From contig CAMNPA010000044.1 of NCBI GenBank assembly GCA_946547205.1, forward strand, positions 1 through 8,006: a stretch of DNA of 8,006 nt. Direction: 5' to 3'. Shown here one piece after another: positions 1 to 6,015 of this stretch. The notes under the pieces were generated by a model. The model saw only the letters and a program-made list of their open reading frames with translations, ran no database searches and was not told the origin of the DNA. Position 1 is the stretch's first letter, and the number at the start of each line of letters is the position of its first letter. A program made the translations under genes and the position numbers. The DNA is from an uncultured Selenomonadales bacterium. Lineage in GTDB: Bacteria; Bacillota; Negativicutes; Selenomonadales; Selenomonadaceae.

Positions 1-223
1 TGCAGTTGCCTTCGCATTGATTTTCGTGGTCGCAGACGAGTGAGCAGACGACGCTAAGCGGATTATTCTCGAAGAGCATTCGTCCTGCCTCTTCAGTCTG
101 TCCTGCCAGAAAGAGTCGAATCATTTCGGGGATGTCGGTTTGAATCGGGCAGCCTTTGATTCGGCAAAGCGGCTTTTTGCATTGCAGACATCGACGAGCC
201 TCGTTAATGACGTGTGCAGCCAT
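1..223 (-). CDS. NAD(P)H-dependent glutamate synthase small subunit-like Fe-S/FAD oxidoreductase, N-terminal part (runs off left edge)
   Basis: Only the first 74 codons are visible. They encode the N-terminal Fe-S domain found in GltD (glutamate synthase small subunit), NfnB/SudA-type ferredoxin-NADP oxidoreductases and dihydropyrimidine dehydrogenase. Cysteines at residues 12, 15, 20 and 25 (CxxCxxxxCxxxxCP) are followed by C60, C64, C70 and C74. By family knowledge this domain holds [4Fe-4S] clusters that relay electrons between partner subunits and the FAD/NAD(P)H domains expected further on. The ATG at 221-223 has a consensus AGGAGG Shine-Dalgarno at 233-238, separated by nine bases. It is the last visible gene of the minus-strand train, 233 bases after pdxK, or about 93 bases if the 140-bp duplication is discounted. 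The sequence cannot tell GltD from NfnB/SudA because the flavin domains lie outside the window. Confidence 0.85.
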   Translation of the reverse strand, partial: MAAHVINEARRCLQCKKPLCRIKGCPIQTDIPEMIRLFLAGQTEEAGRMLFENNPLSVVCSLVCDHENQCEGNC

Positions 224-456
224 AAATTTTTTCCTCCTAAAATATAATCGTTACGTGCAGTTTAAACCAATTCCGCGCAAAAGTCCACAACGCAAATATT
301 TCGGTTGGTCGTCACGTCAAATCAGCTCCGTCAAGAATTCTTCAAAGGGCAAGCCGAAATTCCAGGGCAGATTTAATTTTTCGGCGTGAGCAATGCATTT
401 GGCAACGAAGCCCGCCGCTTTAGGTGACAACGCAAATATTTCGGTTGGTCGTCACG
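224..456. other. Intergenic stretch between pdxK and the GltD-like gene
   Basis: The stretch holds the pdxK 3' fragment (317-421), a repeated non-coding tail after each pdxK stop codon (287-316 and 427-456), and about 60 unique bases (224-286) ending in the Shine-Dalgarno of the GltD-like gene. I see no convincing terminator hairpin, so read-through from pdxK is possible. A TATATT-like -10 at 241-246 lies too close to the Shine-Dalgarno to be a useful promoter. Confidence 0.6.
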
Positions 457-566
457 TCAAATCAGCTCCGTCAAGAATTCTTCAAAGGGCAAGCCGAAAT
501 TCCAGGGCAGATTTAGTTTTTCGGCGTGAGCAATACATTTGGCAACGAAGTCCGCCGCCTTGCGTG
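287..566. repeat. Head-to-tail 140-bp direct repeat (287-426 and 427-566) covering the pdxK 3' end
   Basis: Two abutting copies of a 140-bp unit run from inside the C-terminal pdxK codons to about 30 bases beyond the stop codon. Aligned by hand, they differ at roughly six or more positions, mostly near the outer edge of the unit (around 411-425 against 551-565). The right-hand copy is the true end of complete pdxK and the left-hand copy is the detached fragment. Read on the minus strand, the junction joins the post-stop tail of the complete gene directly to codon 240/241 of the second copy. Confidence 0.93.
317..421 (-). pseudogene. Detached 3' fragment of pdxK (34 codons plus stop), tandem to the complete gene
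   Basis: On the minus strand this encodes residues 241-274 of the pyridoxamine kinase (KAAGFVAKCIAHAEK through FLTELI, stop) without a start codon or Shine-Dalgarno. It repeats the end of complete pdxK at a spacing of exactly 140 bases. Within the coding part it differs from the complete gene at four bases. Three are silent (Lys AAA/AAG, Cys TGC/TGT, Leu TTA/CTA). One changes the Asp of KAADFV to Gly. The homology continues about 30 bases past the stop codon. It is very unlikely to be translated. The nearly silent divergence suggests it derives from a different allele of the same gene. Confidence 0.9.
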
Positions 567-1281
567 TCGAATCGGTCAAAGTTTCGCCGTTGAGCCAACT
601 TGCCGCCGCGACTGCAAAAAATGCATCGCCTGTGCCGGAACGATCGCCGCCGAGTTTTTTCGACGTGACCAGATTAATTTGCCCGTTGTCGAAAATAAAA
701 TTCGTGATGTTTGAATCGTCGTCGAAGTCGAGCGTAATGCCCGTGATGATGACGCGCCCGCCGCGAGTTTTCGCCGCAATGTTCGCCGCCATCGTTGCAA
801 GTTCCGAATCGGAAATTTTTTCGCGATAAGGCGTGCCCAAAAGTTCACAAGCCTCGGTCAAATTCGGCGTGACAAGGTCTGCGAATTCCAACAGCTCGCG
901 CATACGTCGGCACATTTCGCGCGTGTAGGACGCATAAATTTTGCCGTGGTCGCCCATAACAGGATCGATTATCACGACGGCGGGAAAAGTTTTTATCACG
1001 CGGCGAACGATTTCAATCTGCGCGGCGGAGCCCAAAAATCCCGTAGCGATTGCGTCGAAGGTCAACGAATTTTTCTGCCAGCTGTCAACGTAAGAATTCA
1101 TGCGGTCGGTGAAATCGTCCATAAAATAATTTTTAAAGCCCGTGTGAACAGACAGCAACGCAGTCGGCAACGGACAAACTTGAATTTTCAGCGCGGAGAT
1201 TATCGGCAATTCGACGGTCACTGAACAGCGTCCGAAGCCGGTCACGTCGTTAATCAGCGCAAGTCGTTTCTGGTTAAGCAT
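457..1281 (-). CDS. pdxK: Pyridoxamine/pyridoxal kinase (complete copy)
   Basis: This 274-residue ribokinase-fold kinase phosphorylates pyridoxal, pyridoxamine or pyridoxine with ATP in vitamin B6 salvage. The N-terminal INDVTGFGRCS and the Ser/His segment SVHTGF (44-49) form the vitamer pocket. DPVMGD (106-111) and TPN (138-140) follow, and the ATP/anion-hole motif GTGDAF (216-221) carries the expected catalytic Asp219. Length is normal for the PdxK/PdxY pyridoxamine-kinase group; which symbol is formally right cannot be settled here. The ATG at 1279-1281 has GGAGAG four bases upstream, but those bases come from the coding sequence of the truncated upstream copy. The ATG overlaps that ORF's stop codon as ATGCTTAA, the same overlap found between queF and the truncated copy. 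The gene is bracketed by fragments of its own two ends, which suggests it was inserted into, or recombined with, a resident allele. Confidence 0.93.
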   Translation of the reverse strand: MLNQKRLALINDVTGFGRCSVTVELPIISALKIQVCPLPTALLSVHTGFKNYFMDDFTDRMNSYVDSWQKNSLTFDAIATGFLGSAAQIEIVRRVIKTFPAVVIIDPVMGDHGKIYASYTREMCRRMRELLEFADLVTPNLTEACELLGTPYREKISDSELATMAANIAAKTRGGRVIITGITLDFDDDSNITNFIFDNGQINLVTSKKLGGDRSGTGDAFFAVAAASWLNGETLTDSTRKAADFVAKCIAHAEKLNLPWNFGLPFEEFLTELI

Positions 1282-1450
1282 CGTCTCTCCAATAAAATTT
1301 TTTAAAGCCCGTGTGAACCGATAACAAAGCAGTCGGCAACGGGCAAACTTGAATTTTCAGCGCGGAGATTATCGGCAGCTCGACGGTCACTGAACAGCGT
1401 CCGAAGCCCGTCACGTCGTTAATCAGCGCAAGTCGTTTCTGCTTAAGCAT
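1113..1450. repeat. 169-bp-period tandem repeat covering the pdxK 5' end
   Basis: Units 1113-1281 and 1282-1450 align from the two ATG codons (1281 and 1450) inward for about 150 bases (codons 1-50) with nine differences. They then become ragged in an A/T-rich stretch, where AAAAATTATTTTATGG in one copy corresponds to AAAAAATTTTATTGGAGAG in the other. Both end with ACGAT. The period is 1 mod 3, which keeps the stop/start overlap frame identical at both pdxK starts. Confidence 0.92.
1274..1450 (-). pseudogene. Truncated 5' copy of pdxK (58-codon ORF) between queF and complete pdxK
   Basis: The ORF begins MLKQKRLALINDVTGF and matches the complete pdxK for its first 50 residues, with a single replacement (Lys3 for Asn3). 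It then reads KKFYWRDDA and stops. Of nine base differences in the 50 shared codons, eight are silent. The tail FYWRDD resembles a continuing kinase sequence (compare YFMDDF in the complete copy), so this looks like a resident allele cut near codon 57. Its ATG at 1448-1450 overlaps the queF stop codon (ATGCTTAA), and its own TAA overlaps the complete gene's ATG in the same way. It may be translated by coupling to queF and may in turn couple to pdxK, but a 58-residue kinase stub would have no catalytic motifs. Confidence 0.88.
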
Positions 1451-1880
1451 GGCGTTCAACCAAAATTTTTTTTGCAACGTCCTCGAATTCGCCGCGACCG
1501 TAATTGACGAACGGCACGATTGAAATTCCGCCGCGAGCATTGAAAATTCCTTCAACCTCCAGATAACGCGGCTGCAAGAGTTTAATCAAGTCGTCGGCTA
1601 TCGTGTTGACAACGTCCTCATGAAAAGTTCCGTGGTTGCGGAAACTCGTCAGGTAGAGCTTGAGACTTTTGCTCTCGACCAAAAATTTATCGGGCACGTA
1701 GCGAATTTTAATCGTCGCGTAGTCGGGCTGATGAGTTATCGGGCAAAGGCAAGTGAATTCGTCGCTCGTCAACGTCACGAAATAATTTCTGTCGACGTTA
1801 CGATTTTCAATCGCCTCTAAAAATTCGGGCGCGTAGTCGTATTTGTAATCAATAATTTTTCCTAAGCTTTTGAGTTCCAT
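1443..1880 (-). CDS. queF: NADPH-dependent 7-cyano-7-deazaguanine reductase (preQ1 synthase)
   Basis: This 145-residue short-form (unimodular, B. subtilis-type) QueF reduces the nitrile of preQ0 to the amine of preQ1 using NADPH, the last free-base step before insertion into tRNA at G34 for queuosine. The catalytic Cys46 lies in FTCLCPITHQPDY, with the family's conserved Asp at 53. The QueF signature ESKSLKLY (69-76) carries the substrate-binding Glu, and NHGTFHED (82-89) supplies the conserved His/Glu pair. The start ATG at 1878-1880 has AGGAG five bases upstream, and that Shine-Dalgarno overlaps the phosphatase stop codon (TTAAGGAG). The stop codon overlaps the ATG of the truncated pdxK copy. 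No other queuosine gene is visible in the window. Confidence 0.96.
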   Translation of the reverse strand: MELKSLGKIIDYKYDYAPEFLEAIENRNVDRNYFVTLTSDEFTCLCPITHQPDYATIKIRYVPDKFLVESKSLKLYLTSFRNHGTFHEDVVNTIADDLIKLLQPRYLEVEGIFNARGGISIVPFVNYGRGEFEDVAKKILVERHA

Positions 1881-1889
1881 AAAATCTCC

Positions 1890-3023
1890 TTAACCAATTC
1901 GTCTGCCGTCAACAATTTGCGCGTCGGAAAGTCTTTGCAACACGTCCGAGAGTTTGTAAATCGCATCTGCGTCAACCGGTTGCAGTCCGCGCAACTTCAA
2001 CGCAACTTTCATCGGCGGATTATCGATTGTGATCATTTCGCGATTGATAATCTGCGTGCTGGAAGGATAAACGAGACTCAAGCGAGCGTATTCGTTGCCG
2101 TCGGAGCCGCGAAATTTTTTGATGACAATCTTTGAACCAATCGGAACGCGCCATTCAATCGTGCCGGGCAATGTGTAATCTTCGACGCCGAGAGCCGACA
2201 AAATGCTTGAAATATTGCTGTCGTGTCCGCAAAGGAAACTGAACTTGCGACCGGGCGTATTGAGTTCATCGGAAATGACGGCGAGCAACGGACTTGCAAG
2301 AGCTTTTGAGCCGAGCGGGCGATCGAAGTTGCTGTTAATCATCAGTGAAGCAATTTTCGCCACGTCGCGCATTTCTGAATCGCTGTAAGAAACTTTTCCG
2401 TCGTAATAATCCATAAGCAAGGCGTCAGCGGCAAGACTAAGTTTTTTTAAGGTATCTTCCGCTTTCCATTCGACGACTTCCTTGCGAAGTTTTATCGAGT
2501 AATCGTTGGGATTAAATTTTTCGCCCGTAAGTCTTTCAACAGTTGCAATTTCTTTGCCGGTGTCGTTGAGTAATTTTTTCCAATTGGTTTCGGCGGAAAG
2601 TTTTTTCACAAGCGCGGGATCGGTTGCCGGCAAGAAGACTCTGTCCTTTTGTCCCAATGCGCGATGATATTCAATCGTGGTGTTGGCAATCGGAAATGCT
2701 CCTGCCGAAAAATATTTTGCCGTGGCGATTGTCCGTTGATAAGAATTTGCGTAGAAACGAACTTCGTCGACGGAAGGTTGAGCATTTTTCGGGAAGAGAC
2801 CTTGAGCCCTTAACCGTGCCTCGAAGTATTGTCCCATCAACGTTTCCATTTCGCCGCCGCGCAGTGTCAAAAGTCCTCTGTCATCTCCTGCCTTGAGAGA
2901 ATTGCGCAGATTGTGGCGACTGAATACGACGACTTGCTCCAGTTGATAATCCATTGCCTGCGCGACGGAAAAAAACGTTATCGCGACGACGAAGACAATC
3001 AACAGCGAGAAAAATTTTTTCAT
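1890..3023 (-). CDS. agp: Exported histidine-type acid phosphatase, Agp (glucose-1-phosphatase)-like
   Basis: The 377-residue precursor begins with a clear Sec signal peptide (MKKFF, a hydrophobic core, and a likely cut after AQA at residue 23), so the enzyme should act outside the cytoplasm. The active-site motif is SRHNLR (35-40, nucleophile His37) rather than the common RHGxRxP. This matches E. coli Agp, as do YANSYQRTIATAKYF (91-105), GHDSNISSILSAL (266-278, proton-donor Asp268) and the VPIGSKIVIKKF segment. Family members hydrolyse sugar phosphates such as glucose-1-phosphate, and some attack phytate. Substrate here is inferred from similarity only. I chose the ATG at 3021-3023, with GGAG eight bases upstream, over the GTG at 3030-3032, which overlaps the Shine-Dalgarno. 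That Shine-Dalgarno is fused to the stop codon of the tsaD 3' fragment (TAAGGAG), showing that the fragment end is the original upstream neighbour. Confidence 0.92.
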   Translation of the reverse strand: MKKFFSLLIVFVVAITFFSVAQAMDYQLEQVVVFSRHNLRNSLKAGDDRGLLTLRGGEMETLMGQYFEARLRAQGLFPKNAQPSVDEVRFYANSYQRTIATAKYFSAGAFPIANTTIEYHRALGQKDRVFLPATDPALVKKLSAETNWKKLLNDTGKEIATVERLTGEKFNPNDYSIKLRKEVVEWKAEDTLKKLSLAADALLMDYYDGKVSYSDSEMRDVAKIASLMINSNFDRPLGSKALASPLLAVISDELNTPGRKFSFLCGHDSNISSILSALGVEDYTLPGTIEWRVPIGSKIVIKKFRGSDGNEYARLSLVYPSSTQIINREMITIDNPPMKVALKLRGLQPVDADAIYKLSDVLQRLSDAQIVDGRRIG

Positions 3024-3035
3024 GTGAATCACTCC

Positions 3036-3227
3036 TTACAAGCCGAGATTCGGGACGGCGTTCAATGTTGAATCGGCGAAAATTTTTTCGAGCGACTGAT
3101 AGTAGCCGCGACAGGCGATCATTGCGGCGTTATCGGTGCACAGAATTTTTGACGGGTAGAAAAATTTCAAGCCGCGACGTTCACAAGCAGTGCGCAAAGT
3201 TTTTTCGAGCGACGAATTAGCCGCGAC
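3036..3227 (-). pseudogene. Detached 3' fragment of tsaD (last 63 codons plus stop)
   Basis: On the minus strand this encodes residues 272-334 of TsaD (VAANSSLEK through VPNLGL, stop) with exactly the same protein sequence as the complete gene, but no start codon. All eight base differences from the complete copy are silent, including the stop (TAA here, TGA in the complete gene). They sit only at the two ends; about 150 central bases (3055-3206) are identical. The TAA is merged with the agp Shine-Dalgarno, so this piece looks like the tail of the resident tsaD allele. No translation is expected unless ribosomes restart after the upstream TGA. Confidence 0.92.
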
Positions 3228-3422
3228 TTATCACAGTCCGAGATTTGGAACGGCGTTCAATGTTGAATCGGCGAAAATTTTTTCGAGCGACTGATAGTAG
3301 CCGCGACAGGCGATCATTGCGGCGTTATCGGTGCACAGAATTTTTGACGGGTAGAAAAATTTCAAGCCGCGACGTTCACAAGCAGTGCGCAAAGTTTTTT
3401 CTAATGACGAATTAGCCGCGAC
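3036..3422. repeat. 195-bp-period tandem repeat covering the tsaD 3' end
   Basis: Copies 3036-3227 and 3231-3422 share 192 aligned bases with eight differences and are separated by three bases. Read on the minus strand, the junction is the stop TGA of complete tsaD, then TAA, then GTCGCGGC of the fragment, so the complete copy ends almost exactly at its stop codon. Confidence 0.94.
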
Positions 3423-4235
3423 GCCTCCTGCCAAAACAATTTGATTGAGCTTGAATTTTTCAGCCGCCGACAAAGTTTTTTCTGCCAATGTGTCGACGAC
3501 GGTCTTTTGAAAACTCGCCGCAACGTCCGCCGTGTTAATCGATTTGCCTTTCATCTGCGCGGTGTTGAGAAAATTTAGAACCGCCGACTTCAAGCCGCTG
3601 AAACTGAAATCGTAGCCGTCAACTTTCGGGCGCGGGAAGTCAATCGCGTTTGCATTGCCGAGTTTTGCAAGCTTATCAATTTCCGGGCCGCCGGGATATG
3701 GCAAGCCCATAACTCGCGCGATTTTGTCGAAAGCCTCGCCTGCAGCGTCGTCGCGTGATTGTCCGAGCAACTCGAATTGATTGTAGCCGAGCATTTTGAT
3801 TAGCGCAGTGTGTCCGCCCGAAACGACCAGCGATAAAAACGGCGGCTCCAATTCGGGTGCGCTGATGAAGTTCGCGAAAATGTGACCTTCCAAGTGATTG
3901 ACGGCGACGAGCGGAATTTTCAGCGCGTATGCCAAAGATTTTGCCGCAGATAAGCCGACGAGTAATGCTCCCGCCAAGCCCGGTCCGAATGTCACGGCGA
4001 TTTGATTGATGTCGCGCAGATTGACGTTTGCTTTTGTCAATGCCTCGTCGATGACCGGCATGATGTTGACGATGTGTTTGCGCGATGCGATTTCGGGCAC
4101 GACGCCGCCGAATTTTTGATGCAACGGGATTTGCGTTGAGATGACGTTTGACAAGAGCTCACGACCGCCGCGCAGGACTGCCGCCGCCGTTTCATCGCAA
4201 CTCGTTTCAATTCCCAGCGTTAAAATTTTATCCAT
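3231..4235 (-). CDS. tsaD: tRNA N6-adenosine threonylcarbamoyltransferase (t6A37)
   Basis: TsaD (Kae1/Gcp family) transfers the threonylcarbamoyl group from TC-AMP to A37 of ANN-decoding tRNAs, working with TsaB and TsaE. The 334-residue protein has the normal bacterial length. IETSCDETAAAV (9-20) starts the ASKHA fold. The metal ligands are in NHLEGH (His114 and His118) and CTDNAAMI (Asp303), with SGGHT (139-143) and the GGVAAN loop (270-275) at the nucleotide site. The ATG at 4233-4235 overlaps the trmB stop as ATGGATAA; a longer reading with 30 extra codons runs through trmB and lacks family support. The complete gene is followed by a second, silently different copy of its last 63 codons. 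TsaD is usually essential, and this copy looks intact. Confidence 0.96.
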   Translation of the reverse strand: MDKILTLGIETSCDETAAAVLRGGRELLSNVISTQIPLHQKFGGVVPEIASRKHIVNIMPVIDEALTKANVNLRDINQIAVTFGPGLAGALLVGLSAAKSLAYALKIPLVAVNHLEGHIFANFISAPELEPPFLSLVVSGGHTALIKMLGYNQFELLGQSRDDAAGEAFDKIARVMGLPYPGGPEIDKLAKLGNANAIDFPRPKVDGYDFSFSGLKSAVLNFLNTAQMKGKSINTADVAASFQKTVVDTLAEKTLSAAEKFKLNQIVLAGGVAANSSLEKTLRTACERRGLKFFYPSKILCTDNAAMIACRGYYQSLEKIFADSTLNAVPNLGL

Positions 4236-4857
4236 TACCGAACCTCGCGATACAAAAATTAATCGGGACGCCTTGCGCAGAAAATTTGTTCTCGTATTCG
4301 GTGCGAATATTTTCGGGCGGCTCATCGGAATGCAAGTCGTTGGTCACGTCGCGAATGTTCATGCCCGCCAGTGCGAATTGCTCCAATGAAAAATCGAACA
4401 GCGCGCGATTGTCCGTCTTGAAGAAAATTTCGCCGCCGACCTTGAGAATTTGCCGGTACATGTCCAAAAATCTGATGTGCGTCAAGCGGCGTTTGGCGTG
4501 ACGTTTTTTTGGCCACGGATCGCAAAAATTTATGTAGAGCCTGTCGATGACGTGTTCGCCGAAAATTTCCGTGATGTTGTTCACGTCGAAGACAATCAGC
4601 CGCACGTTCGATAAATTTTTCTCGCGAACTTTACGCGCCGCCGACAATACGCAAGTCTTTTCGACTTCAAGCCCGATGAAATTTATCTGCGGGTTGCGTT
4701 CAGCGATTTGCGTAATGAATTCGCCCATGCCCGTTCCGAGTTCAACGTAAAGTTGCCGCGCTGAATCGTTGCTTATCGGTTGAACGTCGCCGACCGTCAC
4801 GAAGTCCGCGAACGCTTGCAATTTTTCGTCAGTGTGAGGCTTTTTCCTAAGCCGCAA
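4228..4857 (-). CDS. trmB: tRNA (guanine-N7-)-methyltransferase (m7G46)
   Basis: TrmB uses S-adenosylmethionine to methylate G46 in the variable loop of tRNAs. The 209-residue protein opens MRLRKKP, like the B. subtilis MRMRHKP start. The SAM-binding glycine loop is VELGTGMGEF (38-47), the TrmB signature is NFCDPWPKKRHAKRRL (110-125), and the C-terminal TEYENKFSAQG matches the conserved TEYE(E/N)KFSALG element. The start is TTG (4855-4857), chosen because the family N-terminus begins here and because GAGGAG lies nine bases upstream, merged with the aroF stop (GAGGAGTGA). The gap to aroF is six bases, and the 3' end overlaps tsaD by eight bases, so it is tightly co-expressed with both. Confidence 0.95.
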   Translation of the reverse strand: MRLRKKPHTDEKLQAFADFVTVGDVQPISNDSARQLYVELGTGMGEFITQIAERNPQINFIGLEVEKTCVLSAARKVREKNLSNVRLIVFDVNNITEIFGEHVIDRLYINFCDPWPKKRHAKRRLTHIRFLDMYRQILKVGGEIFFKTDNRALFDFSLEQFALAGMNIRDVTNDLHSDEPPENIRTEYENKFSAQGVPINFCIARFGNG

Positions 4858-4863
4858 AGTTTT

Positions 4864-5895
4864 TCACTCCTCAAGTCCGATTAAGTTTTCGGCGTGCATG
4901 AATATCGCCAATTTTTTTATGCCGTTCATGATTGAGCGATAATGTTCGGGCGTCAAAGATTGCGGACCGTCCGAGAGTGCTCGCGCAGGATTCGGGTGAA
5001 CTTCCATCATCAAGCCGTCTGCGCCCGCCGCGATTGCCGCAAAAGCCATTGGTTTGACCATGCGCCATTTACCGGTGCCGTGACTTGGATCGACGATTAT
5101 CGGCAAGTGCGACAGATGTTTGACAGCCGCGACTGCCGACAAATCCAACGTGTTGCGCGTGTAAGTCTCATAAGTTCTGATTCCGCGTTCACAAAGGACG
5201 ACGTTGGGATTTCCGGCGTTCATGATGTATTCGGCAGCGTTAAGCCACTCGTCAATCGTTGCGGCAAGTCCGCGTTTCAAAAGCACGGGACGTTTGCATT
5301 TGCCGACCTCTTTAAGCAAGCCGAAGTTCTGCATATTCCGCGCGCCGATTTGCAACATGTCAGCGTATTCAACGACAGGAGCGATACCTTCGACGGTTGT
5401 GACTTCCGTGACGATTTTCAAGCCCGTAATTTCGCGAGCCTCCGCAAGATATTTCAAGCCTTCAATCTCAAGACCTTGGAACGAGTACGGCGAAGTTCTG
5501 GGTTTGTAAGCACCGCCGCGCAGGAATTGTGCACCGCCGTTCTTGACGATTTGAGCCGCCTTGAGAAGTTGTTCACGACTTTCTACAGCGCAAGGGCCTG
5601 CCATAACGACGGGAACATTTCCGCCGATTTTCACGCCGCCGACGTCGATGATGCTTGCTTGCGGATGAAATTCACGGCTTGCGAGTTTGTAGCTCTTTGA
5701 AATTGCAACGGAACTTTCGACGCCGGGCAATGCATCAATCGCGACGGACGCGAGCTTAGTTTTGTCGCCGATGACTCCGACGATTTTTTGTTGCGCGCCT
5801 TCCATAATCTTTGCGTCAAGACCGACGCTTTTTATCGCCTTAATGACCTCGTCAATGTTTTGCGAAGTCGCTTCGGGATTCATGATAATAACCAC
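4864..5895 (-). CDS. aroF: 3-deoxy-7-phosphoheptulonate (DAHP) synthase, type I-beta with N-terminal regulatory domain
   Basis: The enzyme condenses phosphoenolpyruvate with erythrose-4-phosphate, the entry step of the shikimate pathway. With the chosen start it has 343 residues, close to the Thermotoga-type enzyme. Residues 1-70 form the ferredoxin-like (FL/ACT-like) domain known to bind aromatic feedback inhibitors in this subgroup, so feedback control is likely. The (beta/alpha)8 barrel starts at SREFHP (73-78). MAGPC (98-102) contributes a metal-ligand Cys, and LRGGAYKPRTSPYSF (125-139) is the PEP/E4P phosphate loop. IQIGARNMQNF, VLLKRG, DPSHGTGK and EVHPNP follow. I chose GTG 5893-5895, with AGGAG eight bases upstream; the GTG at 5902-5904 overlaps the Shine-Dalgarno. 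The family N-terminus (MIVVLKP in Thermotoga) aligns with this start. It is the first gene of the minus-strand train. Confidence 0.95.
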   Translation of the reverse strand: MVIIMNPEATSQNIDEVIKAIKSVGLDAKIMEGAQQKIVGVIGDKTKLASVAIDALPGVESSVAISKSYKLASREFHPQASIIDVGGVKIGGNVPVVMAGPCAVESREQLLKAAQIVKNGGAQFLRGGAYKPRTSPYSFQGLEIEGLKYLAEAREITGLKIVTEVTTVEGIAPVVEYADMLQIGARNMQNFGLLKEVGKCKRPVLLKRGLAATIDEWLNAAEYIMNAGNPNVVLCERGIRTYETYTRNTLDLSAVAAVKHLSHLPIIVDPSHGTGKWRMVKPMAFAAIAAGADGLMMEVHPNPARALSDGPQSLTPEHYRSIMNGIKKLAIFMHAENLIGLEE

Positions 5896-5934
5896 AAAAA
5901 TCACTCCTACATAGTTACTGCGTTAAACGGCGAT

Positions 5935-5963
5935 ATTCTACCGCGAAACTTTGACATTGAAAA
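5935..5963 (-). promoter_or_regulatory. Candidate sigma-70-type promoter for the aroF-trmB-tsaD gene train
   Basis: Read on the minus strand, TTTTCA (5958-5963) and TAGAAT (5935-5940) are separated by 17 bases, four and five matches to consensus respectively. The predicted transcript would begin about 30 bases before the aroF GTG start, leaving too little leader for a trp-type attenuator or T-box. Feedback inhibition of the enzyme is therefore the more visible control. Confidence 0.5.
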
Positions 5964-5970
5964 GCCGTTG

Positions 5971-6015
5971 CAAAAAAATTTTTCGTGACGCATTGCCTAA
6001 AAAATTTTTCGGTGA
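5971..6015. repeat. Paired A-tract/T-tract direct repeat in the divergent control region
   Basis: A run of six or seven A followed by five T and CG(G)TGA occurs twice, at 5972-5988 and 5999-6015. The second copy exactly fills the spacer of the rpsF promoter, and the first sits just upstream of its -35 box. Adjacent A-tracts bend DNA and may act as an UP-like element, but A6T5 runs are also frequent inside the genes of this window, so a role is only suggested. Confidence 0.45.

Noticed and set aside
241..264. Possible promoter for the GltD-like gene (TTGGTT, 18 bases, TATATT on the minus strand)
   Set aside because: Transcription would begin within the Shine-Dalgarno, so the message would lack it. 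Chance A/T-rich similarity is more likely.
1274..1555. 93-codon reading of the truncated pdxK ORF starting inside queF
   Set aside because: The extra 35 residues are queF read out of frame. The ATG at 1448-1450 matches the kinase N-terminus and the queF overlap.
287..3422. CRISPR, attachment site or IS element as the source of the tandem repeats
   Set aside because: The repeats are pieces of pdxK and tsaD themselves, occur only twice each, have no terminal inverted repeats, and no recombinase gene is present.
4236..4325. 30-residue N-terminal extension of TsaD
   Set aside because: It is trmB coding sequence in another frame; TsaD proteins begin at MDKILTLGIETSCDE.
4942..5700. 252-codon open frame on the plus strand opposite aroF
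   Set aside because: It lies wholly antisense to a well-conserved DAHP synthase, has no Shine-Dalgarno and gives a low-complexity Arg/Asp/Phe-rich product typical of a shadow frame.
5951..5979. TTGACA on the plus strand at 5951-5956 as a second rpsF promoter
   Set aside because: It is a perfect -35 box, but only a run of A lies 17 bases downstream with no -10 element.
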